Positions 1-7,953 are shown, counted from the stretch's first letter. The stretch: DNA of 64,000 bases from Runella salmonicolor (GCF_024158025.1 NZ_JAMZEL010000002.1:1-64000); one strand, 5' to 3'. Notes: generated from the sequence alone by a model not told the origin. Numbers and translations: made by a program.

Positions 1-99
1 GAATCCTTCAACGCCAAAATCAAAGCGTTCAGAAGTCAGTTCAGAGGGGTAAGAAACGTAGAATTCTTCCTGTATCGGCTAACTCAGATATATGCTTAA
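1..99 (+). CDS. transposase, C-terminal fragment (ISL3 / ISAon1-like)
   Basis: Frame 1 reads from base 1 to a TAA at 97-99 and ends with the peptide AFRSQFRGVRNVEFFLYRL then TQIYA. The pattern 'NAKIKAFR..FRGVR...FFLYRL..IYA' is, from memory, the characteristic C-terminus of DDE transposases of the ISL3 group common in Bacteroidota (ISAon1-type). Only 32 codons are present because the gene is cut by the window start. Whether the element is intact upstream cannot be seen. Confidence 0.65.
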   Translation, partial: ESFNAKIKAFRSQFRGVRNVEFFLYRLTQIYA

Positions 100-134
100 T
101 CTAAGTTACTCCACAACTTTTGGAATTGATCCCG
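1..134 (+). mobile_element. right end of an ISL3/ISAon1-like insertion sequence (truncated by window edge)
   Basis: The window opens inside a transposase gene whose last 32 codons are visible, followed by about 35 bases of non-coding IS tail with an end-like stretch (CTCCACAACTTTTGG, about 109-123). The outer boundary near 134 is inferred from the tail ending just before the next gene at 136; the left end and any target duplication lie outside the window, so the family is assigned from the transposase C-terminus alone. Confidence 0.6.
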
Positions 135-135
135 T

Positions 136-843
136 ATGACACCTGAATACGACCGACTTTTTAGAGAAAATCTATTGGCCTTTACGAAGGCAGTACACAA
201 TCAGGGGAAAGAATACACGGCTTTTTATCCCATGATCGGAAAGGAATATGCTCAGGGGAAGCATTTGTTGGTGGTAGGACAGGCCGTAAATGAATGGCTG
301 CCTTCTGGATTTACCATCGGAGATGATGAGCATAGGTTGGATGCTCATATAGAATTGGCGATTGAGGAGTCGCAGGCCGAAGGAGAAGAGTGTGCGTTGA
401 ACTGGGTCAATACCAACTGGACAAAATCGGGCCTTTTTCGCTCTTTCTTTTGGAATGTCACCTACAAACTGGTTAAACAAAAATACGGGAAGACCGACAA
501 GGATTGGAATGAGGTGATTGCTTGGAGTAATTTGATGAAAATTGCACCGCAAAAGGGCTGGAACCCGGATGGCGATGAGATAAAAGCGCAGGAATATGCG
601 GCTGAGCTATTTGTTGAAGAGCTTAACTGCCTTCAACCCCAAAATGTGATCCTCTTTACCAATCTGGAGACGTGGGCCAAGCCGATTTTTGAAAAAGCGA
701 GGATTCACTATGAAGCGCGTCCTTCGGGTTTTATTCAGGCAACGGCTGCCTATGGCAATTCAAAAATCATTGTTACAGAACGTACAAAAATGGGGCTGAA
801 TCATCAACACTGTATTGATGAGTTGATGAAAGAAATGGTATAG
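136..843 (+). CDS. uncharacterised protein, possibly uracil-DNA-glycosylase-like fold
   Basis: A 235-residue soluble protein without signal peptide or membrane segment. I do not recognise a named family. The segment HLLVVGQAVNEWLPSGF (about residues 43-59) followed later by NVILFTNLETWAKPIF (about 168-183) resembles the 'VVGEAPG ... VLLTLG' strand-loop layout of the uracil-DNA glycosylase superfamily, but the catalytic motifs are not clear, so this is only a fold guess. Its ATG lies directly beside the presumed IS end, which means its native promoter may have been replaced or its true N-terminus removed. A long perfect hairpin terminator follows the stop by 17 bases. The gene sits at the edge of an island with a toxin-antitoxin remnant and a type I restriction system. 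Confidence 0.7.
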   Translation: MTPEYDRLFRENLLAFTKAVHNQGKEYTAFYPMIGKEYAQGKHLLVVGQAVNEWLPSGFTIGDDEHRLDAHIELAIEESQAEGEECALNWVNTNWTKSGLFRSFFWNVTYKLVKQKYGKTDKDWNEVIAWSNLMKIAPQKGWNPDGDEIKAQEYAAELFVEELNCLQPQNVILFTNLETWAKPIFEKARIHYEARPSGFIQATAAYGNSKIIVTERTKMGLNHQHCIDELMKEMV

Positions 844-860
844 TAGGAGTAATGGTCACA

Positions 861-899
861 ACAAAGAAAACGCTCGGTAAGGCCGAGCGTTTTCTTTGT
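861..899. terminator. bidirectional intrinsic terminator, 17-bp perfect stem
   Basis: Bases 861-877 and 883-899 are perfect inverted complements around a 5-base loop. The arm contains AAAACGCTCGG, so its partner ends in CGTTTT, giving T-rich 3' sides on both strands. It lies between the stop of the plus-strand gene (843) and the end of the minus-strand vapC remnant (914), so it can serve both. Confidence 0.85.
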
Positions 900-913
900 C
901 AAGCAGATAAAAT

Positions 914-1296
914 TTATTGGGTTTTTCTATTGCTTAACAGTACAATATCTACCAAAGACGCGCTCTTAAATTTAGTTTCGCTGCTTACCAACGGCAGATT
1001 TATCCATTGAGCCGTAGCAACGATGATTGAATCCATCAGTTTTAAAGAAGTAGACAGCCTTGTTTTAATAGCAAGGTTTTTGATCTGCTCATTTATTTCA
1101 AAAATAACCAACTGATCTAATAATTGCTTCAAAAGTTGACGTTCGGAAGAATTCTGGGCTTACATTGTATCTCCATTTCGGTAATGATGGAGATGCAAGG
1201 CCTTTTATTACCAAGTATCAATTTTACCAACGGGTCGCCTTCCAATAGGCGAATCAGAGCGTTTGTGTCAAATAAAATATAATCTTCTCTATTCAC
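914..1296 (-). pseudogene. vapC: frameshifted PIN-domain toxin (VapC family)
   Basis: The gene starts with GTG at 1296, overlapping the antitoxin stop by 8 bases. The first frame encodes an N-terminal PIN half with the motif LFDTNALIRLL and an ITEMEIQCK segment carrying the second acidic residue, then stops after about 55 codons. A different frame, open from about 1160 to the stop at 914, encodes the rest: SSERQLLKQLLDQLV, then LMDSIIVATAQWINLPLVSS, the typical C-terminal PIN half with the third acidic residue. One single-base shift around 1145-1170 joins the halves into a normal-length toxin of about 125 residues. VapC proteins are Mg-dependent ribonucleases, often cutting tRNA. This copy should be inactive unless the shift is a sequencing error or is bypassed. 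Confidence 0.75.
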
Positions 1297-1450
1297 CTCT
1301 CAATTCCCGTTGAAATTTCAGAGGATCTTGCCCCCATTGCATCTTTCCGAAAAACTTGTCAACGTCAAACTTTTTCGATGCTTTGTTAAGCTTTTCCAAT
1401 GCAGCCTCTATTTGCTTTTCAGTGGCGTTAGGCGGAATAATGACAGTCAT
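1289..1450 (-). CDS. small antitoxin-like protein paired with the PIN toxin remnant
   Basis: A 53-residue protein beginning MTVIIPPNATEKQIEAALEK and ending QWGQDPLKFQRELRGE. It is immediately upstream of and overlaps the VapC-type reading frame by 8 bases, the usual arrangement of antitoxin before toxin. The helix-rich lysine-containing middle followed by a short conserved tail (GKMQWGQDPL) resembles small Bacteroidota antitoxins that accompany PIN toxins; no DNA-binding domain of AbrB or RHH type is obvious. By family knowledge it would bind and neutralise the toxin and repress its own promoter. It remains intact although its partner is broken. The toxin frame supports the assignment more than the protein itself does. 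Confidence 0.65.
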   Translation of the reverse strand: MTVIIPPNATEKQIEAALEKLNKASKKFDVDKFFGKMQWGQDPLKFQRELRGE

Positions 1451-1505
1451 TGTTGTTGGGAGTTGATTTTACATCAAAAATACATTTCATTTCCCAAATA
1501 GTCAA

Positions 1506-1615
1506 TCAGCCACGAAAAACCCGGATAAATTCCTCAGGTATGAAAGCATCATAAAGCTATCTCTGCCGAAGCTCGCTCAATGTATTCTACTGTGATTTCC
1601 AACGCTTTGCTTGAA
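1506..1615 (-). pseudogene. possible C-terminal remnant of an unidentified gene
   Basis: On the minus strand one frame reads SKALEITVEYIERASAEIAL and stops; the next frame then reads DAFIPEEFIRVFRG and stops at 1506. Both look like ordinary protein sequence and together would form the end of a single coding region with one frameshift. No start is available because the GIY-YIG gene ends at 1616. I cannot name the family; chance is a real alternative. Confidence 0.2.
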
Positions 1616-2176
1616 TCAGATTTCTATAGATTTTCCCAAAAGCGGCTTTAACTGTGAGGCAATGGCAGCCTCAACTTCGTAGGTTTGTGCTGAGTCTGCA
1701 AGGGGGATGTAGTAAAATTGTAGCTTAGGGGATTCGCCTACCCAATGTTTGAGATGCATGGCGTACGTTTTTTGAGGGCCTACTCCCAAATGCTGTTTGA
1801 TACGGGAAAGAATATCTTTTTTGACACTGCCCACATATAAGGCGATTGAGTCTTTGTCAAACTCCTTTTTACTTCTTGATAAAGCAAAGACCTTAGATTC
1901 AGGACTTGCTTTGTATTCCTTAAGTCGATTGAAAAGCGTTTCGCCGTTTTCGGCATGGTTTTCAAGTACATACACGTACACCACGGGCTTTTGATTCAGG
2001 CCCGTTGCTCGGTCAATTTGTGCTATTTGGTCTAAAAATGTCTGACAGTCATTGACGGTAAACTCAATGGGGCCATTCACTTCAAGAGACGTAAAGGCTG
2101 ATTTAACCAACGCAATCTTTGAAGTAAGTTTTTGTATGCGCTCTTCGGCGGCTTTATGCAGATTTAAGGATAACAT
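1616..2176 (-). CDS. GIY-YIG nuclease-like protein associated with hsdS
   Basis: A 186-residue protein. The N-terminal third is helical (residues 1-60). The rest has the landmarks of a GIY-YIG domain: VVYVYV (65-70) in place of GIY, ALYVGS (112-117) as the YIG strand, an arginine at 125 in SRIKQHLG, and a terminal YEVEAAIASQLKPLLGKS carrying the acidic residue and the usual 'LKPLLGK' ending. Such domains cleave DNA with one metal ion, but the substituted GIY motif leaves activity uncertain. The start at 2176 is 3 bases after the hsdS stop, so the two are co-transcribed and probably translationally coupled. The coupling suggests an accessory role in the restriction system; that role is inference. 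Confidence 0.75.
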   Translation of the reverse strand: MLSLNLHKAAEERIQKLTSKIALVKSAFTSLEVNGPIEFTVNDCQTFLDQIAQIDRATGLNQKPVVYVYVLENHAENGETLFNRLKEYKASPESKVFALSRSKKEFDKDSIALYVGSVKKDILSRIKQHLGVGPQKTYAMHLKHWVGESPKLQFYYIPLADSAQTYEVEAAIASQLKPLLGKSIEI

Positions 2177-2179
2177 TGA

Positions 2180-3478
2180 TTATTTTTTTAACGCCTCCCT
2201 TAACACCTGCTGCAAAAGCTGTTGGTTTTGCAGCTGACTGCTTTTGATGCTTGCCTCCAACGCATCGCAGGTTTGCATCAATGACTCCAATTTTTCTACA
2301 ATGCGCCGCTGCTCGGAAAGGGGTGGGAGTGGGATAATAATATTACCAAGCTTTGTCCCATTAAAATTGGCTTGGCCATTTTGCTGTATTATTTGTGGTT
2401 CAAGTTGTGTCAATCTACATAATGAACTGTTTATGTAATTTGATATAAATCTTGAATTAATATCCATCATAAATCTAACTCGAATCAAATAAGAGGCTAA
2501 AGTATAAGGCTTATCATTTTCAAAAACACCAGTTTTCCCGACTAATTCAAAACTATTAGTTCTATTAAAAACCATATCCCCATTATTAAGATAAAGCTTT
2601 GGAAGAGCAGGTATTGTTGAAGAAACATATTTTAGATTTGAATAAAGGATTTTACCGTCTGTTGTAATATTGCCCATCCGCAATACTGGTATTTCTCCTT
2701 CCTCAAAGGCTTTTTCAGATGTTCCATATACTATTTCTTCTGAAACCTCCCCCAAACGACACCAAGTCCAATGCTCTGGTATCTCAAAAGGAATCTCTTC
2801 CGCTTTAATGGGCGGCAGCTCTTTTTCTTTTTTGAGTTTTTTGGCGGCAATGAGTTGGGCTTTCTCGGCTTTGATTTTAGCTAAAAGTTGTTGGCCGGTT
2901 TCTCCATCGTGGCTTGACTCAACGAGTTTGCCCTGCATGGCTTCGCGCAGGAAGGATTGGCGGAGTTGTTTGACAAGGTCGAGTTGGTGGGTGAGTTCGG
3001 TGGAGAGTTCAGAACTTTGATTTTCAAGCTGTTTATAGCTTTCAACGAACTTCAATTGCTCTTCAATGGTTGGAGGCAAAGGGATTTCAATTTGAGCAAT
3101 TTCTTTGAGCGGCAAAGAGACGTTTGCCATGCCTTTCATTCGTCCAACTAACTCATTTTCTTTGTTAGAGTCCAGAAAACGGTATAGATATTCGGCATTA
3201 AGGACGGTTGAGTCATTAGGAATAATCGCACACAGAATGGAGCCTAAAGCAAATTTGCCGGTTTGATAATGTATCCGTTTTAAACTGGCATGACCGTGAC
3301 CGGTAGAAGAGACTAAGGGTACAATAACAGCCTCTGCATCAAATTGGTATTCGTTGTGGGATTTTCGTTCTTCACTTGTTACAACCATTGGATAAGGGCC
3401 CGGAATTGCTTTTTGAATCCCGGTCATCCCTTTTTCAATGGTACATATATTCCCTAATTTTACTTTTCTCCAACTCAT
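2180..3478 (-). CDS. hsdS: type I restriction-modification specificity subunit S
   Basis: A 432-residue S subunit with the standard two-fold layout: target recognition domain 1 (about 1-150), central conserved helix (about 155-200, ending LRQSFLREAMQGKL), a lysine-rich linker (ELPPIKAEEIPFEIPEHW), target recognition domain 2 (about 235-385) and a C-terminal conserved helix (LSEQRRIVEKLESLMQ). The S subunit chooses the bipartite DNA target and bridges two M subunits. The part encoding the second recognition domain is strikingly AT-rich (17 of 60 bases G or C at 2461-2520) compared with hsdM, suggesting exchange of this domain by recombination. It is separated from hsdM by 542 bases, unlike the usual tight M-S coupling. 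Confidence 0.95.
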   Translation of the reverse strand: MSWRKVKLGNICTIEKGMTGIQKAIPGPYPMVVTSEERKSHNEYQFDAEAVIVPLVSSTGHGHASLKRIHYQTGKFALGSILCAIIPNDSTVLNAEYLYRFLDSNKENELVGRMKGMANVSLPLKEIAQIEIPLPPTIEEQLKFVESYKQLENQSSELSTELTHQLDLVKQLRQSFLREAMQGKLVESSHDGETGQQLLAKIKAEKAQLIAAKKLKKEKELPPIKAEEIPFEIPEHWTWCRLGEVSEEIVYGTSEKAFEEGEIPVLRMGNITTDGKILYSNLKYVSSTIPALPKLYLNNGDMVFNRTNSFELVGKTGVFENDKPYTLASYLIRVRFMMDINSRFISNYINSSLCRLTQLEPQIIQQNGQANFNGTKLGNIIIPLPPLSEQRRIVEKLESLMQTCDALEASIKSSQLQNQQLLQQVLREALKK

Positions 3479-3554
3479 TGATTGTTTTTCGTAAAATGTT
3501 TTAAATTTTATTGCTTCGGATTAAGGCTTCTGCCAATTTTAATTTGGTGAGCCC

Positions 3555-3584
3555 TTACTTTTCTTGCTTGCCCAAGAAAAGTAA
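3555..3584. repeat. 12-bp hairpin in the hsdM-hsdS gap, probably a dispersed repeat
   Basis: TTACTTTTCTTG (3555-3566) pairs perfectly with CAAGAAAAGTAA (3573-3584) around a 6-base loop. Flanking GCCCTT (3551-3556) and AAGGGC (3591-3596) offer an alternative outer pairing. The motif 'CAAGAAAAGTAACAAAAGAA' recalls dispersed palindromic repeats I have seen in Cytophagales genomes; no second copy is present in this window, so the repeat nature is from memory. Confidence 0.45.
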
Positions 3585-3785
3585 CAAAAGAAGGGCACTT
3601 TTGCCAAAGCTTCCCCGCGCAATCCTTACGCACACCACGCTGGCAAAAGATTCCTCACGCGCAAGGACTTTTTTGTTTATGATTTTAGTAAAAAAGGCAA
3701 TTTTTCTACTCATGTTGGTTTTGTGTCAATCTGCTTGTTTTCGGTGGTTTGTGCCTTTGTCTGTGAGGCTAAACTAATTTTTTTT

Positions 3786-3793
3786 TATCTTTG
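3786..3793 (+). promoter_or_regulatory. Bacteroidota -7 element (TATCTTTG)
   Basis: TATCTTTG matches the TAnnTTTG consensus of the Bacteroidota primary sigma factor. The best -33 candidate, TTTG at 3756-3759, is 26 bases away, slightly beyond the usual 17-23. It would start transcription near 3800, 20 bases before the small ORF at 3821 and opposite to the hsd operon. Confidence 0.4.
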
Positions 3794-3820
3794 TTGAAAG
3801 GCTATATAACTCAGGCACCG

Positions 3821-3970
3821 ATGAAAACCATAACGCCCAAAATCAAAACAAACGAAGGAAACAGCAAATCTCCCAAGAAAAACACCCAACACCCAAAAAT
3901 AACATTGGGAGCAGGCAGGTATTTGGCCGAGATTGACTACGATGCCGTTTTTGATAACGCTGTGAGATAG
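3821..3970 (+). CDS. small hypothetical protein inside the hsdM-hsdS gap
   Basis: A 49-residue ORF with a very basic first half (MKTITPKIKTNEG, then many Lys, Asn and Pro) and an acidic, hydrophobic end (AGRYLAEIDYDAVFDNAVR). It has no recognised family. It is read opposite to the restriction genes and has a TAnnTTTG element 27 bases upstream of its ATG. It could be a small regulator or a passenger introduced with the hairpin repeat; it could equally be chance, since no homologue is known to me. Confidence 0.35.
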   Translation: MKTITPKIKTNEGNSKSPKKNTQHPKITLGAGRYLAEIDYDAVFDNAVR

Positions 3971-4020
3971 ATACTTCCCTGATTACCCCATTCGTATGTT
4001 TGACTACGAATAGCCCTCAT

Positions 4021-5460
4021 TTAGCCCTGCACCGCCTCCTTCAACTGCCCCAACAACGCGTGGCTTTTAGCAAATGACTTTTCCAACATGGCCATCAGTT
4101 CGGCGCTGCTGTGGTCGTGGCTTTCTTCTTGTTTTACAGGGTTTTTGATGTCCAGATCGTAGTTGCGGTCAATGATGGTTTGAATGTCTACCTTCCAGCA
4201 CACGTCGCTTTCGGTGCGGTTGTTCCACCATGCTTTGATGGGCTCAAACTCCTTGGCTTGGATGGTTTTGGTTTTGGAATACGATTTTTGGCCTTCGGGC
4301 AGGCGGTGTTCGTAATACCAGATTTCCTTGGTCGGCGTGCCTTTCGTGAAAAAAAGCAGGTTGGTTGCTACCGTGGCGTAGGGTTGAAACACGCTGTTGG
4401 GCAACCGAATGATGGTGTGCAGATTGCACTCCTCCAACAGGCGTTGGCGTACGCGCAGCTTCACGCCCTCGCCCGTGAGGCTGCCGTCGGGCAACACGAT
4501 TCCCGCGCGGCCACCCTGTTTGAGCAGGTGAATCATCAGGACCAAAAACAGGTCGGCACTTTCTTTGGTGCGGTAGTTTTGGGGAAAGTTGTTTTCGTTA
4601 TTGTTGGCCACAATCCCGCCAAACGGAGGGTTGGCCAAAATAACGTGAACGCGGTCTTTCTCGGTAAAATTGCTCAAGGGTTGGTCGAGCGCATCGCCAA
4701 AACGAATATTGGGCACTTCGATATCGTGCAAAATCAGGTTGGTGGTCGCCAATAGAAACGGCAGCGGTTTGTACTCCCAACCGCGCACGTTTTCGGCAAT
4801 GCTTTGGCGGTCTTCCACGCTGTTGGCCTGTGCTTTGAGGTGCTCAATGGCGCAGGTCAGGTAGCCGCCCGTTCCGCAGGCGGGGTCAAGAATCTTCTCC
4901 CCGATTTTGGGGTCAATGATGTCGGTGATAAACTGCGTAATGGCGCGGGGCGTATAAAACTCGCCGCTTTTGCCCGCACTTTGGAGTTCTTTGAGGATTC
5001 CTTCATACAACTCGCCAAAAGCGTGGCGGTCTTTGGCCACGTTAAAATCTATCTCGTTGAGTTTGTTCAACACCTTTCGGATGTTGATGCCGCTCTTCAT
5101 GTAGTTGTTGTTGCCCTCAAACACCTCCCGTACAATGAGCGCCCGGCGGTTGCCCGTACTGACGTCGAGGTTGCGCAGGGCCGGAAAGAGTTTACGGTCC
5201 ACAAACTCCAGCAGTTCGTCGCCCGTGATGCCTTCGTCGTCGCCAGCCCAATTGCCCTTTTCCTGTATCCAATGAAACTCCGCCGGAATGGGCGAAGTGT
5301 AGGTGTCATCCAGCAGTTCGAGTTCTAAGTCCTTGTCGGAGAATATTTTAAGAAAAAGCATCCAGCCCAGCTGTTCCACGCGCTGGGCATCGCCGTTGAG
5401 GCCCGTATCCTGCCACATGATGTCGCGGATGCTTTTGATTACGCCACTTATGTTACTCAT
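4021..5460 (-). CDS. hsdM: type I restriction-modification DNA methyltransferase subunit M
   Basis: A 479-residue N6-adenine methyltransferase. The N-terminal HsdM helical domain covers about 1-140; GEFYTP (166-171) precedes the catalytic fold, with the AdoMet-binding motif DPACGTGGY (192-200) and the catalytic motif NPPF (277-280). With HsdS it methylates adenine in both halves of the recognition sequence, protecting host DNA; HsdR adds cleavage. Its ATG overlaps the hsdR stop in a TAATG arrangement, so the two are translationally coupled. The gene is very GC-rich locally (42 of 60 bases at 4441-4500), which produces long open frames on the opposite strand that are not genes. Confidence 0.97.
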   Translation of the reverse strand: MSNISGVIKSIRDIMWQDTGLNGDAQRVEQLGWMLFLKIFSDKDLELELLDDTYTSPIPAEFHWIQEKGNWAGDDEGITGDELLEFVDRKLFPALRNLDVSTGNRRALIVREVFEGNNNYMKSGINIRKVLNKLNEIDFNVAKDRHAFGELYEGILKELQSAGKSGEFYTPRAITQFITDIIDPKIGEKILDPACGTGGYLTCAIEHLKAQANSVEDRQSIAENVRGWEYKPLPFLLATTNLILHDIEVPNIRFGDALDQPLSNFTEKDRVHVILANPPFGGIVANNNENNFPQNYRTKESADLFLVLMIHLLKQGGRAGIVLPDGSLTGEGVKLRVRQRLLEECNLHTIIRLPNSVFQPYATVATNLLFFTKGTPTKEIWYYEHRLPEGQKSYSKTKTIQAKEFEPIKAWWNNRTESDVCWKVDIQTIIDRNYDLDIKNPVKQEESHDHSSAELMAMLEKSFAKSHALLGQLKEAVQG

Positions 5461-7859
5461 TACGCTAATTTATAAAGTTCTTGTTCTAATTCTTTGATGG
5501 CTTTCAGATAGTCAGATTTGGTGCCAAAGCCCTTAATAATCTCTACCGGTGAACCAAAGTCGGTTAATGGTTTTACTTTGAGTACGTCCATGCTTTCGAT
5601 GTTGGTAATGCCCTCGTCGGCATATTTGTCGAGCAGGGCTTCCAGCACTTTTCGGGATTGGGGGCCGTACTTGGTGAAGTAGTTGCGCTTCTTCACGTTG
5701 TTGGCCCGTTCTTTCCGACTCAGCGGTGGTTGGTCGTAGGCGACGTGGCAAATTAAGTCAAATAAATCAACTTCTTTGTCGACCGCCTCGTACAGCGCCT
5801 CAACCATTACGCCCTGTTCGAGCAGTTCGGCCACGATAGCATCCTTACGTTCAGTGCTATTCCAACGATTCAAAAAATCATCCAACGAAGCAAATTTTCC
5901 CTGAATAATGCCCTTCGTATGGTCTTTCAGGCTCGTAGTAATGGGTTTGCCCTGATTATCAAAATACAACTCCCGACTCACCAGCACCGACACATCCACC
6001 CCGTTGACGTACACTTTTTGGCGCGGTTCCTGCAATGTATCGCCGCTGCTGGGAAGGGTTGGATACCGAATTACGGGCGCTTGGGGCGTCAGATCAATTT
6101 CTTCTCCTGATACTTCATCAATGATAGGTTCGGTATTGTTGGCGTCCTCTTCGACGATGCCGCTCAGGTCTTCTTCTTCGCTTACTGGTTTTATCCGAAT
6201 CGGGTCACCGTCAAAGGCCGTATCAGCAAACAGGTCGGTGGCATTTCTGAAGTCGAGAATGGTAAAGTAGCGTTTGCCGTATTCCTCGTTGATTCGGGTG
6301 CCGCGTCCGATGATCTGCTTGAACTTAGTCATGGAATTGATGTTGGCATCCAACACAATCACTTTGCAGGTTTGTGCATCTACGCCCGTGGTCATCAATT
6401 CAGAAGTGGTCGCTACAACGGGATAGCGTTCTTCGGGGGCAATGAAGTTGTCAAGCTCGCGTTTGCCTTCGTCGTTATCGCCCGTGATCTGCATCACGTA
6501 CTTGTAGTTTTCGGCCACCAAATCGGCATTGTGGCGGGCCATGGCCGAGCGCATTCGTTCGGCATGATCGATGTCCACGCAAAAAATGATGGTTTTGGCA
6601 AAGCGGTCGTAGCCTTTCAGAAATTCCGTGACTTTTTGGGCTACGGTATCCGTTCGCTCGTCAATCGCCAATTTTCGGTCATAATCCGAGCGATTATACA
6701 CGCGGTCTTCCACCAAGTTTCCGGCTTTGTCGGTTTTGCCCTGTTCAGGTCGCCAGCCTTCGGCATCCACATTGAGCGCGACGCGTACTACTTGATACGG
6801 AGCCAGAAATCCGTCATCAATGCCCTGCTTGAGCGTATAAGTATAAACGGGCTCGCCGAAATATTCGCTGTTGCTGGTTTCTTCGGTTTCTTTGGGCGTG
6901 GCGGTTAGGCCCACGTGCGTGGCGTTTTTGAAATAACTCAGAATTTCGCGCCAGGCACTGTCTTCATTGGCGCTGCCCCGGTGGCACTCATCAATGACAA
7001 TAAGGTCAAAGAAATCGGGTGAAAACTGTTTGTAAACGTTGGCGGCATCATCAGACCCCGAAAGCCCTTGGTATAAAGCCAGATAGATTTCGTAGCTCTT
7101 GTCAATTTGGCGGTGTTTGACCACCGTCATTTTATCCCTGAAATGCTTGAAGTCACCTCGTCGTGTTTGGTCAATGAGCGCGTTTCGGTCGGCCAGAAAG
7201 AGAATCCGTTTCTTGGCTCCGCTTTTCCAAAGTCGGTGAATGATTTGAAAGGCCGTATAGGTTTTTCCCGTTCCGGTTGCCATCACCAGCAGGATGCGAT
7301 TTTGTCCGTTGGCAATGGCTTCCACGGTACGATTGACCGCGATTTGTTGATAGTAGCGTGGGTTGCGTCCACTGCCGTCGGCGTAATATGGCTGCGCGGC
7401 AATCTTCTCCGCGTCGGGCGTAGTGATGCCCTTGTATTTTTTATACTTCTCCCAAAGCTGTTGCGGCGTAGGAAAGTTATGCAAACCTAATTCTTCTTCA
7501 ATCTGCGCATCGGTGGCGGTGCGATCATGGAAGAGAAAGCCGTCGCCGTTGCTGCTGAACACGCAGGGAATGTCCAAAATGCGGGCGTAGTTGAGCGCCT
7601 GCTGCATACCAGCCCGCACCGAATGTTTGTTGTCTTTGGCCTCAATGATGGCAATGGGAATATTGGGCTTGTAGTACAGAATGTAGTCAGCCCGTTTGCG
7701 TTCTCCCCTTGCGGTCATTTTACCGCGCACGTAGATTTTGCCGTCGGTAAACGAAACCTCCTCCAAAAACTGAGTCAATTTATTCCAGCCAGCTTTTTCG
7801 AGTGCGGGCGTAATAAACTTGGTGCAGATGTCTCTTTCAGACAGGCTTTTTTTTTCCAT
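5460..7859 (-). CDS. hsdR: type I restriction endonuclease subunit R (EcoEI-like)
   Basis: About 799 residues from the ATG at 7859; an in-frame TTG 36 bases upstream is also possible but less likely. The N-terminal nuclease domain has the PD-(D/E)xK pattern (ADYILYY, then IIEAK, about residues 57-75). The helicase motor follows: Walker A ATGTGKT (about 194-200), motif II DECH (about 290-293), and the downstream motif QIIGRGTR. The C-terminal EcoEI-type domain completes a normal length. HsdR translocates DNA by ATP hydrolysis and cleaves at a distance when HsdS-HsdM meets unmethylated sites. It is the first gene of the operon and overlaps hsdM by one base. Confidence 0.96.
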   Translation of the reverse strand: MEKKSLSERDICTKFITPALEKAGWNKLTQFLEEVSFTDGKIYVRGKMTARGERKRADYILYYKPNIPIAIIEAKDNKHSVRAGMQQALNYARILDIPCVFSSNGDGFLFHDRTATDAQIEEELGLHNFPTPQQLWEKYKKYKGITTPDAEKIAAQPYYADGSGRNPRYYQQIAVNRTVEAIANGQNRILLVMATGTGKTYTAFQIIHRLWKSGAKKRILFLADRNALIDQTRRGDFKHFRDKMTVVKHRQIDKSYEIYLALYQGLSGSDDAANVYKQFSPDFFDLIVIDECHRGSANEDSAWREILSYFKNATHVGLTATPKETEETSNSEYFGEPVYTYTLKQGIDDGFLAPYQVVRVALNVDAEGWRPEQGKTDKAGNLVEDRVYNRSDYDRKLAIDERTDTVAQKVTEFLKGYDRFAKTIIFCVDIDHAERMRSAMARHNADLVAENYKYVMQITGDNDEGKRELDNFIAPEERYPVVATTSELMTTGVDAQTCKVIVLDANINSMTKFKQIIGRGTRINEEYGKRYFTILDFRNATDLFADTAFDGDPIRIKPVSEEEDLSGIVEEDANNTEPIIDEVSGEEIDLTPQAPVIRYPTLPSSGDTLQEPRQKVYVNGVDVSVLVSRELYFDNQGKPITTSLKDHTKGIIQGKFASLDDFLNRWNSTERKDAIVAELLEQGVMVEALYEAVDKEVDLFDLICHVAYDQPPLSRKERANNVKKRNYFTKYGPQSRKVLEALLDKYADEGITNIESMDVLKVKPLTDFGSPVEIIKGFGTKSDYLKAIKELEQELYKLA

Positions 7860-7953
7860 TGATTTAGGGGGTGGAATAGCAAGGGAGTCCGTCAACGTTG
7901 AATGACGACTACCCTATGATTTTTATGGTACAGGTATTCTCACAAAATAATGC

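Noticed and set aside
4111..4755. A 214-codon open frame on the plus strand inside hsdM
   Set aside because: It lies wholly opposite a conserved methyltransferase in a GC-rich stretch where stop codons are rare; composition (Val, Gly, Phe rich) and lack of motifs mark it as a shadow.
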